Shown here: positions 8,602-17,304 of the stretch, piece by piece | How the letters are laid out: every line of letters begins with the position of its first letter | How positions within the stretch are numbered: the first letter of the stretch is position 1 | Program-made: the position numbers and the translations under genes | The notes under the pieces: model-generated | What the model was told of the DNA's origin: nothing | Seen by the model: the letters and a program-made list of their open reading frames with translations, nothing else | The model's database searches: none | DNA from: Streptomyces sp. BK340 | GTDB lineage: Bacteria; Actinomycetota; Actinomycetes; Streptomycetales; Streptomycetaceae | Assembly: GCF_007827595.1 (NCBI RefSeq) | Contig: NZ_VISR01000001.1 | Coordinates: forward strand, 558,001-622,000 | DNA: 64,000 nucleotides | Direction: 5' to 3'

Positions 8602-9879
8602 GTGTACGTAGCGGACAGCCGCGCCAACACTCCCGGTGCGCCGGCGTCCGCGGACGGTGCCGTCCGGCCTTCCGCCGGGCGGCACCGCGCCGTGGTCGCC
8701 CCCACGGTCCTCGCCCTCGGCACCGTCAGTCTCGTCACCGACGTGTCGTCCGAGATGGTCACCGCGGTGCTCCCGCTCTACCTGGTGACGGGGCTGGGTC
8801 TCAGTCCCCTGGGCTTCGGGCTGCTCGACGGGATCTACAACGGCTTCTCGGCACTCGTGCGGCTCGCGGGCGGGCATCTCGCCGACCGCGGGGGCGGGCG
8901 GCACAAGTGGGTGGCCGGCTTCGGCTACGGCGTCTCGGCGCTGTGCAAGCCGTTGTTGCTGGTCGCGCACTCGCTCACCCCCATCGGGCTGATCCTGGCC
9001 GCCGACCGCACCGGCAAGGGACTGCGTACGGCCCCGCGTGACGCGCTGATCTCACTCTCCAGCACGCCGGAGACCCGGGGCCGCGCCTTCGGTGTGCACC
9101 GGGCCATGGACACCGCGGGCGCCCTGCTCGGGCCGCTGGTGGCGTTCCTGATCCTGCGGGCCACGGTCGACGGCTACGACGCGGTGTTCACGGTCAGCTT
9201 CTGCGTGGCCGTGTTCGGGGTACTGGTGCTGGTGCTGTTCGTACCGGGTGGCCGCCGGAAGACCGAGGCCGGCGAGGACGACGCGCGGCCCACCCTGCGT
9301 GCCGCGGTGGGGCTGCTCGGCCGACGGGACCTGCGCCGGATCACCGTCTGTGCCCTGCTGCTGGGGCTGGCCACGGTCAGCGACTCCTTCGTCTATCTGC
9401 TGCTGCAGCGCCGGCTGGGCGTCCCCGACCGCTGGTTCGCGCTGCTGCCGCTCGGCACGGCGGCCGCGTTCCTGCTGCTGGCCGTCCCGCTCGGCCGGCT
9501 CGCCGACCGGGTGGGCCGGTGGGCCGTCTTCCTGGCCGGTCACGGAGCCCTGCTCGTCGCGTACGCGCTGCTGCTCACCTCCTGGCACGGCGCTGCCCTG
9601 CCGTACCTCGTCCTGGCCCTGCACGGCGGCTTCTACGCGGCAACGGACGGGGTGCTGATGGCGGCGGCCTCGCAGGGCGTGCCGGAGGCACTGCGCTCGT
9701 CCGGCCTGGCCGTCGTGCAGACCGGGCAGGCGCTGGCCCGGTTCGCCTGCTCGCTGCTGTTCGGCGCCGCCTGGACGGTGTGGGGCGACCGGGCCGCGCT
9801 GGCGGGTGCGGTGGTGGCCCTGGCCGGCTGTGCCGCGTTCTCCCTCACCCTGCGCCCGGAAGGCACCGTCACCGCATGA
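8602..9879 (+). CDS. MFS transporter
   Basis: Major facilitator protein of 425 residues with about twelve membrane segments, starting at a GTG one base after the phosphoesterase stop. The conserved loop 2-3 region reads GGHLADRGGGRHKWV, and DRTGKGLRTAPRDALIS lies after the fourth helix, a pattern of the MFS_1 group that includes YfkF-like permeases. The substrate is unknown; its place between a secreted phosphoesterase and a beta-propeller protein suggests a role linked to them, which is inference. It overlaps the next gene by the ATGA at 9876-9879, so translation is probably coupled. Confidence 0.85.
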   Translation: MYVADSRANTPGAPASADGAVRPSAGRHRAVVAPTVLALGTVSLVTDVSSEMVTAVLPLYLVTGLGLSPLGFGLLDGIYNGFSALVRLAGGHLADRGGGRHKWVAGFGYGVSALCKPLLLVAHSLTPIGLILAADRTGKGLRTAPRDALISLSSTPETRGRAFGVHRAMDTAGALLGPLVAFLILRATVDGYDAVFTVSFCVAVFGVLVLVLFVPGGRRKTEAGEDDARPTLRAAVGLLGRRDLRRITVCALLLGLATVSDSFVYLLLQRRLGVPDRWFALLPLGTAAAFLLLAVPLGRLADRVGRWAVFLAGHGALLVAYALLLTSWHGAALPYLVLALHGGFYAATDGVLMAAASQGVPEALRSSGLAVVQTGQALARFACSLLFGAAWTVWGDRAALAGAVVALAGCAAFSLTLRPEGTVTA

Positions 9880-10895
9880 CCGTACGCACCCGCATCCTGA
9901 TCCTGCTCTCGGCCGTCGTCGCGCTGGCGGCGGTGGGGGTGGCGTCCGTCCTGCACGCGTCGGCGCGCGCGGACCGCCGCGACCAGACGCAGGCGGGCGG
10001 CCCGAAGGTCACGCCGGGCACGGTGTCCCTGACCGGGCACGGCCGCATGGTGTTCCGCAACATGGCGTGGGGACCGCACCGGGACGAGCTGACGACGGTC
10101 CCGGCCTCGGACCCGGCCGGGCCGCGCACCGCCTCGGGCGTCAAGTGCCTGCGTTTCTACGCCGCCTCGGGCACCGGCGTGTGCCTGCAGGCGGTGCACG
10201 GCCCGGTCTCGGACACCTACCGCGCCCTGATCCTGGACGACCGTCTCCGTGCCCGGGACCACTACGACGTCCCGGGCATCCCGTCCCGCGCCCGGGTCTC
10301 CCCCACCGGGCACTTCGCGGCCTGGACGGCGTTCGTCGGCGGTGACTCGTACGCCGGTACGAACTTCTCCACGCGCACGGCGATCGTGGACGCCCGCACG
10401 GGCGAGCTGATCCCGTCCCTGGAGGCCTTCCGGATCGTCAAGGACGGGCACTCGTACCGTGCGGCGGACACCAACTTCTGGGGCGTGACGTTCGCCGCCG
10501 ACGACCGCACGTTCTACGCGACGCTGGCGACCAGGGGCAGCACCTATCTGGTGCGGGGCGACCTGCGCACGCGCACGGTCACCACCCTGCACGCGAACGT
10601 CGAGTGCCCGTCCCTCTCCCCCGACGGAACCCGCGTCGCGTACAAGAAACGGGTCAAGGGCCTGTCCAAGGACGCCCCTTGGCGCCTGTACGTCCTCGAC
10701 CTGCACACGATGCGCGAGACTCCGCTCGCCGAGCCGCGGAGCGTGGACGACCAGGTGGTCTGGAAGGACACCCGCACGATCGTCTACGCCCTGCCCGGGG
10801 ACTACGGCGCGGACCTGTACCAGGTCCCGGCGGACGGTTCGGGGCAGCCGCGGCGGATCAGCGAGGCGGCGGTGTCGCCCGCGTATCCGCACTGA
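9876..10895 (+). CDS. TolB-like beta-propeller protein with N-terminal signal/anchor
   Basis: 339-residue protein with one hydrophobic N-terminal segment (ILILLSAVVALAAVGVASV), so it is exported or membrane-anchored. The rest resembles TolB/WD40-like propeller blades: short repeats ending in patterns such as SPTGHFAAWTAF, LSPDGTRVAYKKR and WRLYVLDLHTM. Two cysteines (SGVKCLRFYAA and GTGVCLQAV) may form a disulphide. It starts in the ATGA overlap with the MFS gene and is the last gene of the operon. No catalytic motif is visible; a binding or scaffold role is likely. Confidence 0.7.
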   Translation: MTVRTRILILLSAVVALAAVGVASVLHASARADRRDQTQAGGPKVTPGTVSLTGHGRMVFRNMAWGPHRDELTTVPASDPAGPRTASGVKCLRFYAASGTGVCLQAVHGPVSDTYRALILDDRLRARDHYDVPGIPSRARVSPTGHFAAWTAFVGGDSYAGTNFSTRTAIVDARTGELIPSLEAFRIVKDGHSYRAADTNFWGVTFAADDRTFYATLATRGSTYLVRGDLRTRTVTTLHANVECPSLSPDGTRVAYKKRVKGLSKDAPWRLYVLDLHTMRETPLAEPRSVDDQVVWKDTRTIVYALPGDYGADLYQVPADGSGQPRRISEAAVSPAYPH

Positions 10896-10999
10896 GCGCA
10901 TCGGCGGGCGGGTCACAGCGGGGGGCAGATGGCCCGGGAGGCCGGGGACATCGAGGCCGTCGTCCGACGGGGCACCAGGAACTCCCGCGCGGGCGTCGG

Positions 11000-12043
11000 T
11001 CAGGCGAGCGTCGAGGTGTCGATGACGAAGCGGTAGCGCACGTCCGAGGCGAGCATCCGCTCGAAGGCTTCGTTGATCTTCGCGGCCGGGATGATCTCGA
11101 CCTCGGCGCCGACGCCGTGTGCGCCGCAGAAGTCGAGCATCTCCTGGGTCTCGCGGATGCCGCCGATGAGGGAACCGGCGCAGATGTGGCCGTGCATGAC
11201 GAGGGAGAACGCGTTGAGCGAGAGCGCTTCGGGGGGAGCGCCGAGGTTGATGAAGGCTCCGCCCGGCTTCAGCAGCCCGAGGTGGGCGTCCAGGTCGATT
11301 CGCGCGCTGACCGTGTTGACGATGAGGTCGAAGGCGCCGGCGAGCTGCTCGAAGGTGGCCGGGTCGCTGGTGGCGAAGTACTCGCGTGCGCCGAGGCGCA
11401 GGCCGTCGTCCATCTTCTTCAGCGACTGGGACAGGACGGTGACCTCCGCGCCCAGGGCATGGCCGATCTTGACCGCCAGGTGGCCGAGTCCGCCGAGCCC
11501 GACGACCGCGGCCTTCTTGCCGGGTCCCGCGCCCCAGCGCCGCAGCGGGGAGTACGTGGTGATGCCCGCGCACAGCAGTGGAGCGGCCTCGTCGAGGGTG
11601 AGCGTCTCGGGGAGACGGAGCACGAAGTCGTCGTTGACGACGACGTGCGTGGAGTAGCCGCCCTGTGTGAGGGTGCCGTCCTCGTCGACGGATCCGTACG
11701 TGAGGGTGTTGCCGTTCAGGCAGTACTGCTCCTCACCCCTCAGACAGAGTTCGCACACCCGGCAGGAGTTGACCATGCAGCCGACGCCGGCACGGTCGCC
11801 GGGAGCGTACCCGGTGACCTCGGAGCCGACCTCGGCGACGACACCGGCTATCTCGTGGCCGGGGACCATCGGATAGGACGCCGGGCCCCACTCGCTGCGG
11901 GCGTTGTGGATGTCCGAGTGGCAGATACCGACGTACTTGATCTCCATCAGGACGTCGTGCGGCCCCAGGTCCCGTCGCTCGACGGTCGTGGGGGTGAGCG
12001 GTTCGGTCGCGGACGTCGCGGCGTAGGCGGGAACGGTGAGCAC
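11000..12043 (-). CDS. Zinc-dependent NAD(P)H alcohol dehydrogenase, cinnamyl-alcohol/AdhC type
   Basis: Medium-chain dehydrogenase of 347 residues that should interconvert aldehydes and primary alcohols. GTG at 12043 follows GGGAGGGA. Catalytic zinc ligands are in GICHSDIHN and [10 protein letters not shown]. The structural zinc loop is the four-cysteine stretch [15 protein letters not shown]. The nucleotide site reads [15 protein letters not shown]. The following segment ([16 protein letters not shown]) resembles NADPH-preferring YahK/CAD-type enzymes. It stands alone between the propeller protein and the pentapeptide-repeat gene, and nothing in the context narrows the substrate. Confidence 0.9.
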   Translation of the reverse strand: MLTVPAYAATSATEPLTPTTVERRDLGPHDVLMEIKYVGICHSDIHNARSEWGPASYPMVPGHEIAGVVAEVGSEVTGYAPGDRAGVGCMVNSCRVCELCLRGEEQYCLNGNTLTYGSVDEDGTLTQGGYSTHVVVNDDFVLRLPETLTLDEAAPLLCAGITTYSPLRRWGAGPGKKAAVVGLGGLGHLAVKIGHALGAEVTVLSQSLKKMDDGLRLGAREYFATSDPATFEQLAGAFDLIVNTVSARIDLDAHLGLLKPGGAFINLGAPPEALSLNAFSLVMHGHICAGSLIGGIRETQEMLDFCGAHGVGAEVEIIPAAKINEAFERMLASDVRYRFVIDTSTLA

Positions 12044-12208
12044 GTGTCCCTCCCGTACTTCGAGGGTTCGTGGTGGGCAACGGCGGAACACATCCACCCT
12101 GCGCCACAGCCCGGTCCGGAGCCACCTGAACGGGGTGGCGGCCGGCTTCGGGGGCCGCTTGGGCACTGGGTGACGCAGCAGGTCACGGCCAGTGCGACCC
12201 GGAACGTG

Positions 12209-13522
12209 TCAGCGCGATTGTGGTAGCCCACGCACTCCCGTCAGCTTGGCTCCCGCGAACTCCGTCCCGGTGACCTTGGCCCCGGTGAGGTTCGCCTGTG
12301 TGAGGTCGGCCTTCGTGAAGTCTGCATGACTGAGATCCGCTCCGGCCAAGTCGGCGGCGGTCAAGTCGGCGCCTCTGAGGTTCGCCCCTGGCAGGTGGGC
12401 GCCCCTGAGGTTCGACCGGCGCAGTACGGCGCCGGCCATGGTTGCGCAGTCGCTGCTGAAGGGAGAAGTCGAGTCTTCCTCAAGGCAGAAGATCGTCTCC
12501 GTGAGGTTCATGCCGAAGAGGCTTGCGTCGGTCAGGTTCGCGCCGGTCAAGTCCGCGCCGGTCAGATCGGCACAGTCCTGGTCGGCGGCCTTACCGTCCC
12601 TCTCGGCGCCGCCCGCCGGTCGGGATCGGCCCAGGCGTGCTGCCGGGGCTCTTCGGCTTCCTTGCGCGGGTTGAAAAAACACCTCACGGCAGAAGGACGT
12701 GCTGGTGAGATTTGCTCCGGACAAGTCGGCATCGGTCAAGCGTGAGTCAGACAGATCAGCGTTCGAGAGGTTTGCGTGCGTCAGGTATGCGTTGTCGAGC
12801 CGAGACGCCGTCAGTTCCGCCCCTGAGAGATTCACCTCGACCAGTGATGCGTTTCGGAGATCCACGTTCGAGAGCGTGGAGTCGCTGAGATCTGCTTTCG
12901 ACAGATTCGCCCTGCGCAATGGGATCGCGCTTGATTCGCTTGTCAGCTGGACTCCACGCAGAGCAGTGTGGTCAAGGTCGACGATTGCGCCTTGGTCGCG
13001 ATCGGCGCGGCGGTGGCCCAGCGCAGTCATCACCGCCTGGACGTCAGCTCGGGGAGTTGCGGTGTCGCCCGACTCGGCGGGTGCCCTCTTGGCGCCCTCG
13101 GCTGGAGTGGAGGCGTGTTGCCGCAGATACGCAGACAGAACCGAGATTATGGTGGGCTGGTCGCGAGCCGAGTCCTGCATGATCCGCTCCAGCGCGTAGA
13201 TTCCGCCGAGTCGTAGATCCAGGGACGCCGAACCCAGGTTGTTGATCGCGGCGTTGAATCGGTTGGTGATCTGGCCCTGCTCGCTGATCCCGAGTTCTTT
13301 GTTGGTCTGTGTCACTTGCATCCAGGTAAACAGCAGCGCGAGCAGAGCGGCCAGCCCAGGCAGACTGGCGAGCACCAGTCCGCCCCAACGAGCCCGGTCG
13401 GCGCTTGGGGGGCTCGGGGCGCACAGTCGACGGATACGGCGCTGATGAGGCCGCCGCGCCGTTCGCCGCTGCGCGGTCCGGCGGAGCCGTGAAGAGTCCG
13501 GTGTCCGCGCCACATCTTCCAT
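12209..13522 (-). CDS. Membrane-anchored pentapeptide-repeat protein
   Basis: 437 residues. A basic N-terminus leads into one membrane segment (GGLVLASLPGLAALLALLFTW, about residues 48-68), then an EQGQITNRFNAAINNLGS stretch and a helical region. The C-terminal ~230 residues are A(D/N)Lxx pentapeptide repeats (for example ANLSNADLSDSRLTDADLSG), broken by an insert rich in Arg, Ala and Pro at about residues 290-315. The membrane segment plus QGQITNRFNAAI... header is a recurring bacterial architecture. Such right-handed beta-helices are usually protein-binding; DNA-mimic gyrase-binding members exist, but nothing here shows that activity. The repeats make the opposite strand look coding as well. 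Confidence 0.85.
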   Translation of the reverse strand: MEDVARTPDSSRLRRTAQRRTARRPHQRRIRRLCAPSPPSADRARWGGLVLASLPGLAALLALLFTWMQVTQTNKELGISEQGQITNRFNAAINNLGSASLDLRLGGIYALERIMQDSARDQPTIISVLSAYLRQHASTPAEGAKRAPAESGDTATPRADVQAVMTALGHRRADRDQGAIVDLDHTALRGVQLTSESSAIPLRRANLSKADLSDSTLSNVDLRNASLVEVNLSGAELTASRLDNAYLTHANLSNADLSDSRLTDADLSGANLTSTSFCREVFFQPAQGSRRAPAARLGRSRPAGGAERDGKAADQDCADLTGADLTGANLTDASLFGMNLTETIFCLEEDSTSPFSSDCATMAGAVLRRSNLRGAHLPGANLRGADLTAADLAGADLSHADFTKADLTQANLTGAKVTGTEFAGAKLTGVRGLPQSR

Positions 13523-13742
13523 GGCATCCCGCGTGGACCGAGCCTGCCACTCGGGTGGATCTGATGCGCGTACTCAAGTCAGCCGGCGCACGTGGCCACG
13601 CCAAGGGCTGTGACACATGAGCCCGAGTGGGTGACTCCGCGAAGCAACATCGTCACACGCGGTAATCATGCCGTGGAGCCAGTCGGCATCCCGAGTGACC
13701 GCAGAGAGTCACCGAAGCATCACGGAAAGGAGCACCTGGAGT

Positions 13743-14168
13743 ATGGCCAACGACCAGCTCATCTCCGCCGGAACCTTCACCATCCTGGGCCCTGGCGGGC
13801 ACCTCACCCACATGGGCAAGGGGGAGGACATCGTAGTGCTGCCGCCGGACGGGAACGCGCAGCAGCTGTGGGAGGTGAAGCCCGAATCGGGCACCTACAC
13901 CCTGCGCAACGTCGCCACCGGCTACTACCTGGGCAGCGAAGGTGATCCCAACCAGCCCACCATGATGATCAGGGGAAGCAAGCAGCCGTACCCCTGGCGC
14001 ACAGCCCAGGGCCCGGACGGCGATCCGGACACCTACCTGCTCGCCCCGGGCGCCTCGAACGACGGGCTGGTTCTGACCTACAGCCTCCTTCGCATCTTCC
14101 CGCCGCGCGTCGCCATCCTGCCCAGCTCCGAATACCGCGACCCGGAATGGTGCTTCAGGGCCGTCTAG
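13743..14168 (+). CDS. Small beta-trefoil-like protein, possibly a protease-inhibitor-type fold
   Basis: 141 residues with no signal peptide. The ATG at 13743 follows AAAGGAG. The pattern (GTFTILGPGGHLTHMG, then QLWEVKP, then YTLRNVATGYYLG) resembles ricin-like beta-trefoil proteins in which three W-containing strands repeat; QLWEV, YPWRTAQ and EWCFRAV are the three candidate positions. Fungal clitocypin-type (I66) inhibitors and some bacterial relatives have this look. The assignment rests on pattern only and could equally be a carbohydrate-binding trefoil. Divergent from the pentapeptide-repeat gene, so the two may share a promoter region. Confidence 0.55.
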   Translation: MANDQLISAGTFTILGPGGHLTHMGKGEDIVVLPPDGNAQQLWEVKPESGTYTLRNVATGYYLGSEGDPNQPTMMIRGSKQPYPWRTAQGPDGDPDTYLLAPGASNDGLVLTYSLLRIFPPRVAILPSSEYRDPEWCFRAV

Positions 14169-14329
14169 CCAGGCCGAACCGCCTCACAACCCACCGCCCA
14201 CCCCAGCTCCCCTCCCGGTGCCGGCCGATCCCCCGCCGGAGGCATGGTTCCGGCCGTGGCTCTGCCGGTCCCCAGATCTCACCACAGGGCCGTAGCCCGC
14301 TTGCGGCCCCAGGGGCAGTGAGACGCGAT

Positions 14330-14358
14330 GGGGCCGACGGTCCACGACCGTCGGCCCC
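14330..14358 (-). terminator. Strong hairpin terminator of glnA2
   Basis: Perfect 13-bp stem GGGGCCGACGGTC / GACCGTCGGCCCC with a 3-base loop, 40 bases beyond the glnA2 stop. No long T-run follows, which is usual in Streptomyces. The rest of 14169-14397 shows nothing recognisable. Confidence 0.8.
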
Positions 14359-14397
14359 ACGGGATCGTTTCGCCGGGAAACCGGCTCCGACCTGCCC

Positions 14398-15759
14398 CTA
14401 CAGCACCGGCAGGTTCTTCCGCAGCTCGAACGCCGTCACCTCGGAGCGGTACTCCTCCCACTCCGACTTCTTGTTGCGCAGGAAGAAGTCGAAGACGTGC
14501 TCGCCGAGGGTCTCGGCGACCAGGTCGCTGCGCTCCATCAGGGTCAGGGCCTCGCCGAGGTTCTGCGGGAGGGGTTCGATGCCCATGGCGCGGCGCTCGG
14601 CGTCCGAGAGGGCCCAGACGTCGTCCTCGGCGCCCGGCGGGAGTTCGTAGCCCTCCTCGATGCCCTTGAGGCCGGCGGCCAGCAGCAGAGCGTAGGCCAG
14701 GTACGGGTTGGCGCCGGAGTCCAGGGAGCGGACCTCCACGCGCGCGGAGCCGGTCTTGCCGGGCTTGTACATCGGGACGCGGACCAGGGCCGAGCGGTTG
14801 TTGTGGCCCCAGCAGATGTAGGAGGGGGCCTCGCCGCCGGCGCCGGCCGTGCGCTCGGAGCCGCCCCAGATGCGCTTGTAGGAGTTCACCCACTGGTTGG
14901 TGACCGCGGAGATCTCCGCCGCGTGCTTGAGCAGGCCCGCGATGAAGGAGCGGCCGACCTTGGAGAGCTGGTACTCCGAGCCGGACTCGTAGAACGCGTT
15001 CCGGTCGCCCTCGAAGAGGGAGAGGTGCGTGTGCATGCCGCTGCCGGGGTGCTCGGAGAAGGGCTTCGGCATGAAGGTCGCGTGGACCCCCTGCTCCAGG
15101 GCCACCTGCTTCATGACCAGGCGGAACGTCATGATGTTGTCGGCCGTGGAGAGCGCGTCGGCGTAGCGCAGGTCGATCTCCTGCTGGCCGGGGGCGCCCT
15201 CGTGGTGGGAGAACTCGACCGAGATGCCCATCGACTCCAGCATGGTGATCGCCTGGCGGCGGAAGTCCATGCCGACGTTGGTCGGGGTGTGGTCGAAGTA
15301 GCCCGAGTTGTCGGCCGGGATGGGGCGGGTGCCGTCCAGCGGGCGGTCCTTCAGCAGGAAGAACTCGATCTCGGGGTGGGTGTAGAAGGTGAAGCCCAGG
15401 TCGGAGGTGCGGGCCAGGGCGCGCTTGAGCACGTAGCGCGGGTCCGCGAAGGACGGGGAGCCGTCCGGCATGAGGATGTCGCAGAACATGCGGGCCGTGC
15501 CGGGGGTCTCCGCACGCCACGGCAGGACCTGGAACGTGGAGGGGTCCGGCTTGGCGATCATGTCGGACTCGTAGACCCGGGCGAAGCCCTCGATGGCGGA
15601 GCCGTCGAAGCCGATGCCCTCGTCGAAGGCCTGCTCCAGTTCGGCCGGGGCCACGGCGACGGACTTCAGGAAGCCCAGCACGTCCGTGAACCACAGGCGT
15701 ACGAACCGGATGTCGCGCTCCTCCAAGGTCCGGAGCACGAACTCCTGCTGCTTGTCCAT
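14398..15759 (-). CDS. glnA2: Glutamine synthetase-like enzyme GlnA2
   Basis: Glutamine synthetase family, 453 residues from this start. Visible motifs include the beta-grasp FDGSAIEGFARVYESDM, metal-site HPEIEFF and SHHEGAPGQQEIDL, catalytic GSGMHTHLSLF, the ATP loop RIWGG and NNRSALVRVP, and EVRSLDSGANPYL. The adenylylation-site region is not of the canonical type I form, in line with the GlnA2 subgroup. S. coelicolor GlnA2 is reported to act as a gamma-glutamylpolyamine synthetase, so polyamine catabolism is a likely role; that is from the family. Start MDKQQEFVL is preferred: another ATG five codons upstream (15774) has AAGG touching it, too close to serve. Divergent from hmp. Confidence 0.92.
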   Translation of the reverse strand: MDKQQEFVLRTLEERDIRFVRLWFTDVLGFLKSVAVAPAELEQAFDEGIGFDGSAIEGFARVYESDMIAKPDPSTFQVLPWRAETPGTARMFCDILMPDGSPSFADPRYVLKRALARTSDLGFTFYTHPEIEFFLLKDRPLDGTRPIPADNSGYFDHTPTNVGMDFRRQAITMLESMGISVEFSHHEGAPGQQEIDLRYADALSTADNIMTFRLVMKQVALEQGVHATFMPKPFSEHPGSGMHTHLSLFEGDRNAFYESGSEYQLSKVGRSFIAGLLKHAAEISAVTNQWVNSYKRIWGGSERTAGAGGEAPSYICWGHNNRSALVRVPMYKPGKTGSARVEVRSLDSGANPYLAYALLLAAGLKGIEEGYELPPGAEDDVWALSDAERRAMGIEPLPQNLGEALTLMERSDLVAETLGEHVFDFFLRNKKSEWEEYRSEVTAFELRKNLPVL

Positions 15760-15971
15760 CTTCCGCTTCCCCATCCTTGCTGGTCAGGCCGCCTGGGAAC
15801 ATCCCACCACAACACCGTTTCAAGCGCGTTGCGGACCTTGATCGCCCCGGCGTCCCGGGCCTGAACGCCTGTCGTACGGCAGGTGTACTGCTCTGCCGCC
15901 CATCTTGCCTTCTCTCGCCGACATCCGTAATGGCCGGTCCGCTTCCCCCGTGAGCGACACCACGCCCATTT

Positions 15972-15994
15972 AATTTGCATCTCAGATGCAAGTT
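15972..15994 (+). promoter_or_regulatory. NsrR operator upstream of hmp
   Basis: Inverted repeat of 11-1-11 bases: AATTTGCATCT, centre C, AGATGCAAGTT, with one mismatch between arms. Its layout fits the known Streptomyces NsrR sites upstream of hmpA genes. It ends 65 bases before the hmp start, and TTGCAT within it could be the -35 hexamer, so bound NsrR would block transcription until nitric oxide damages its cluster. Confidence 0.8.
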
Positions 15995-16015
15995 TTCATA
16001 GCGTGCTGACCAGCA

Positions 16016-16046
16016 GAGCCGATCCGTCGAGCCGATCCGTCGAGCC
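16016..16046 (+). repeat. 13-bp direct repeat in the hmp leader
   Basis: GAGCCGATCCGTC occurs at 16016-16028 and 16029-16041, followed by a partial GAGCC. The array ends 13 bases before the hmp start codon and just before its ribosome binding site, so copy number could alter leader length. Confidence 0.85.
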
Positions 16047-16059
16047 GTGAGGAGTCACG

Positions 16060-17247
16060 ATGCTGTCCGAGCAGTCCGCAGTCACCGTCCGCGCCAGCCT
16101 TCCCGCCGTCGGCGCGGCCATCGGCGAGATCACCGAGCGCTTCTACACCCGGCTCTTCGCCGCCCACCCCGAACTGCTGCGCGACCTCTTCAACCGCGGC
16201 AACCAGGCCGCCGGCACCCAGAAGCAGGCCCTCGCCGGCTCCATCGCGGCCTTCGCCACCCACCTGCTGGAGCACCCGGACCGGCGGCCGGACGCCCTGC
16301 TGGGCCGGATCGCCCACAAGCACGCCTCGCTGGGCGTGGCCCCCGAGCAGTACGCGGTGGTCCACGAACACCTCTTCGCCGCCATCGCCGAGGTCCTGGG
16401 CGAGGCCGTCACGGCCGAGGTCGCCGCCGCCTGGGACGAGGTGTACTGGCTGATGGCGAACGCGCTCATCGCCATCGAGAAGCGGCTGTACGAGGAGAGC
16501 GGCAGCACGCGGCGGCGGCCGTGGGAGGTCGTCGAGCGCGTCGCGGAGACGGCGGACGTCGTCACCTTCCGGCTGCGGCCCGCCGACGGCGGCCCGGTGC
16601 GTGACTTCCGCGCCGGCCAGTACGTCTCCGTCCAGGTCGAACTGGCCGACGGAGCCCGGCAGATACGGCAGTACAGCCTCTCCGGCGCGCCCGGTGAGAC
16701 GCTCCGCCAGTTCAGTGTCAAGCGTGTCCGGGGCGACGCCGCGTCGCCCGACGGCGAGGTCTCGGACCACCTTCACGCGCACGTGCGCGAGGGTGACGTC
16801 CTCGACCTCTCCGAGCCGTACGGCGACCTCGTGCTCGGGGACAGCGCCGGCCGGCCGCTCCTGCTCGCCTCGGCGGGCATCGGCGTCACCCCGATGACCT
16901 CGATGCTCGCCGCACTGGCGGCCGACGGCCACGGGGCCCCGGTCACCGTCGTGCACGGCGACCGCTCCCCCGCCGACCACGCCCTGCGTGCCGACCACGA
17001 GGCCTACGCCGCCAAGCTCCCGGACGCGTCCACGCACTTCTTCTACGAGCGTGACGCCGAGCCCGGCACCCGCAGCGGCCTGGTCGACCTCACCGGCGTC
17101 ACCGTGCACCCCGGCACGTGCGCGTACCTGTGCGGCCCGCTGCCCTTCATGCGCGCGGTGCGCACCCAGCTGATCGAGCGGGGCGTGGCCCCGGCGGACA
17201 TCCACTACGAGGTGTTCGGGCCGGACCTCTGGCTCGCCCAGGGCTGA
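16060..17247 (+). CDS. hmp: Flavohaemoglobin nitric oxide dioxygenase
   Basis: Oxidises NO to nitrate using O2 and NAD(P)H. 395 residues, full length. The globin domain (1-~140) has ERFYTRLF with the B10 Tyr and RIAHKHASLGV with the proximal haem His. The FAD domain has RAGQYVSV and RQYSLSG. The NAD domain has ASAGIGVTPM and CGPLPFM, and the C-terminus YEVFGPDLWL is typical. ATG follows GTGAGGAG. The upstream NsrR-type operator and the nearby nsrR gene place it in the nitrosative-stress regulon. The 13-bp leader repeat is unusual. Confidence 0.97.
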   Translation: MLSEQSAVTVRASLPAVGAAIGEITERFYTRLFAAHPELLRDLFNRGNQAAGTQKQALAGSIAAFATHLLEHPDRRPDALLGRIAHKHASLGVAPEQYAVVHEHLFAAIAEVLGEAVTAEVAAAWDEVYWLMANALIAIEKRLYEESGSTRRRPWEVVERVAETADVVTFRLRPADGGPVRDFRAGQYVSVQVELADGARQIRQYSLSGAPGETLRQFSVKRVRGDAASPDGEVSDHLHAHVREGDVLDLSEPYGDLVLGDSAGRPLLLASAGIGVTPMTSMLAALAADGHGAPVTVVHGDRSPADHALRADHEAYAAKLPDASTHFFYERDAEPGTRSGLVDLTGVTVHPGTCAYLCGPLPFMRAVRTQLIERGVAPADIHYEVFGPDLWLAQG

Positions 17248-17258
17248 GGGGCCGGCCC

Positions 17259-17295
17259 GGGCCACCGCCGCGCAGTCCGTGCGTGACGGTGGCCC
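17259..17295 (+). terminator. Hairpin terminator after hmp
   Basis: GGGCCACCG at 17259-17267 pairs with CGGTGGCCC at 17287-17295, 9-bp perfect stem, starting 12 bases beyond the hmp stop and just before the convergent monooxygenase gene. It could serve both directions. Confidence 0.65.
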
Positions 17296-17304
17296 ACAGG
17301 GTGC

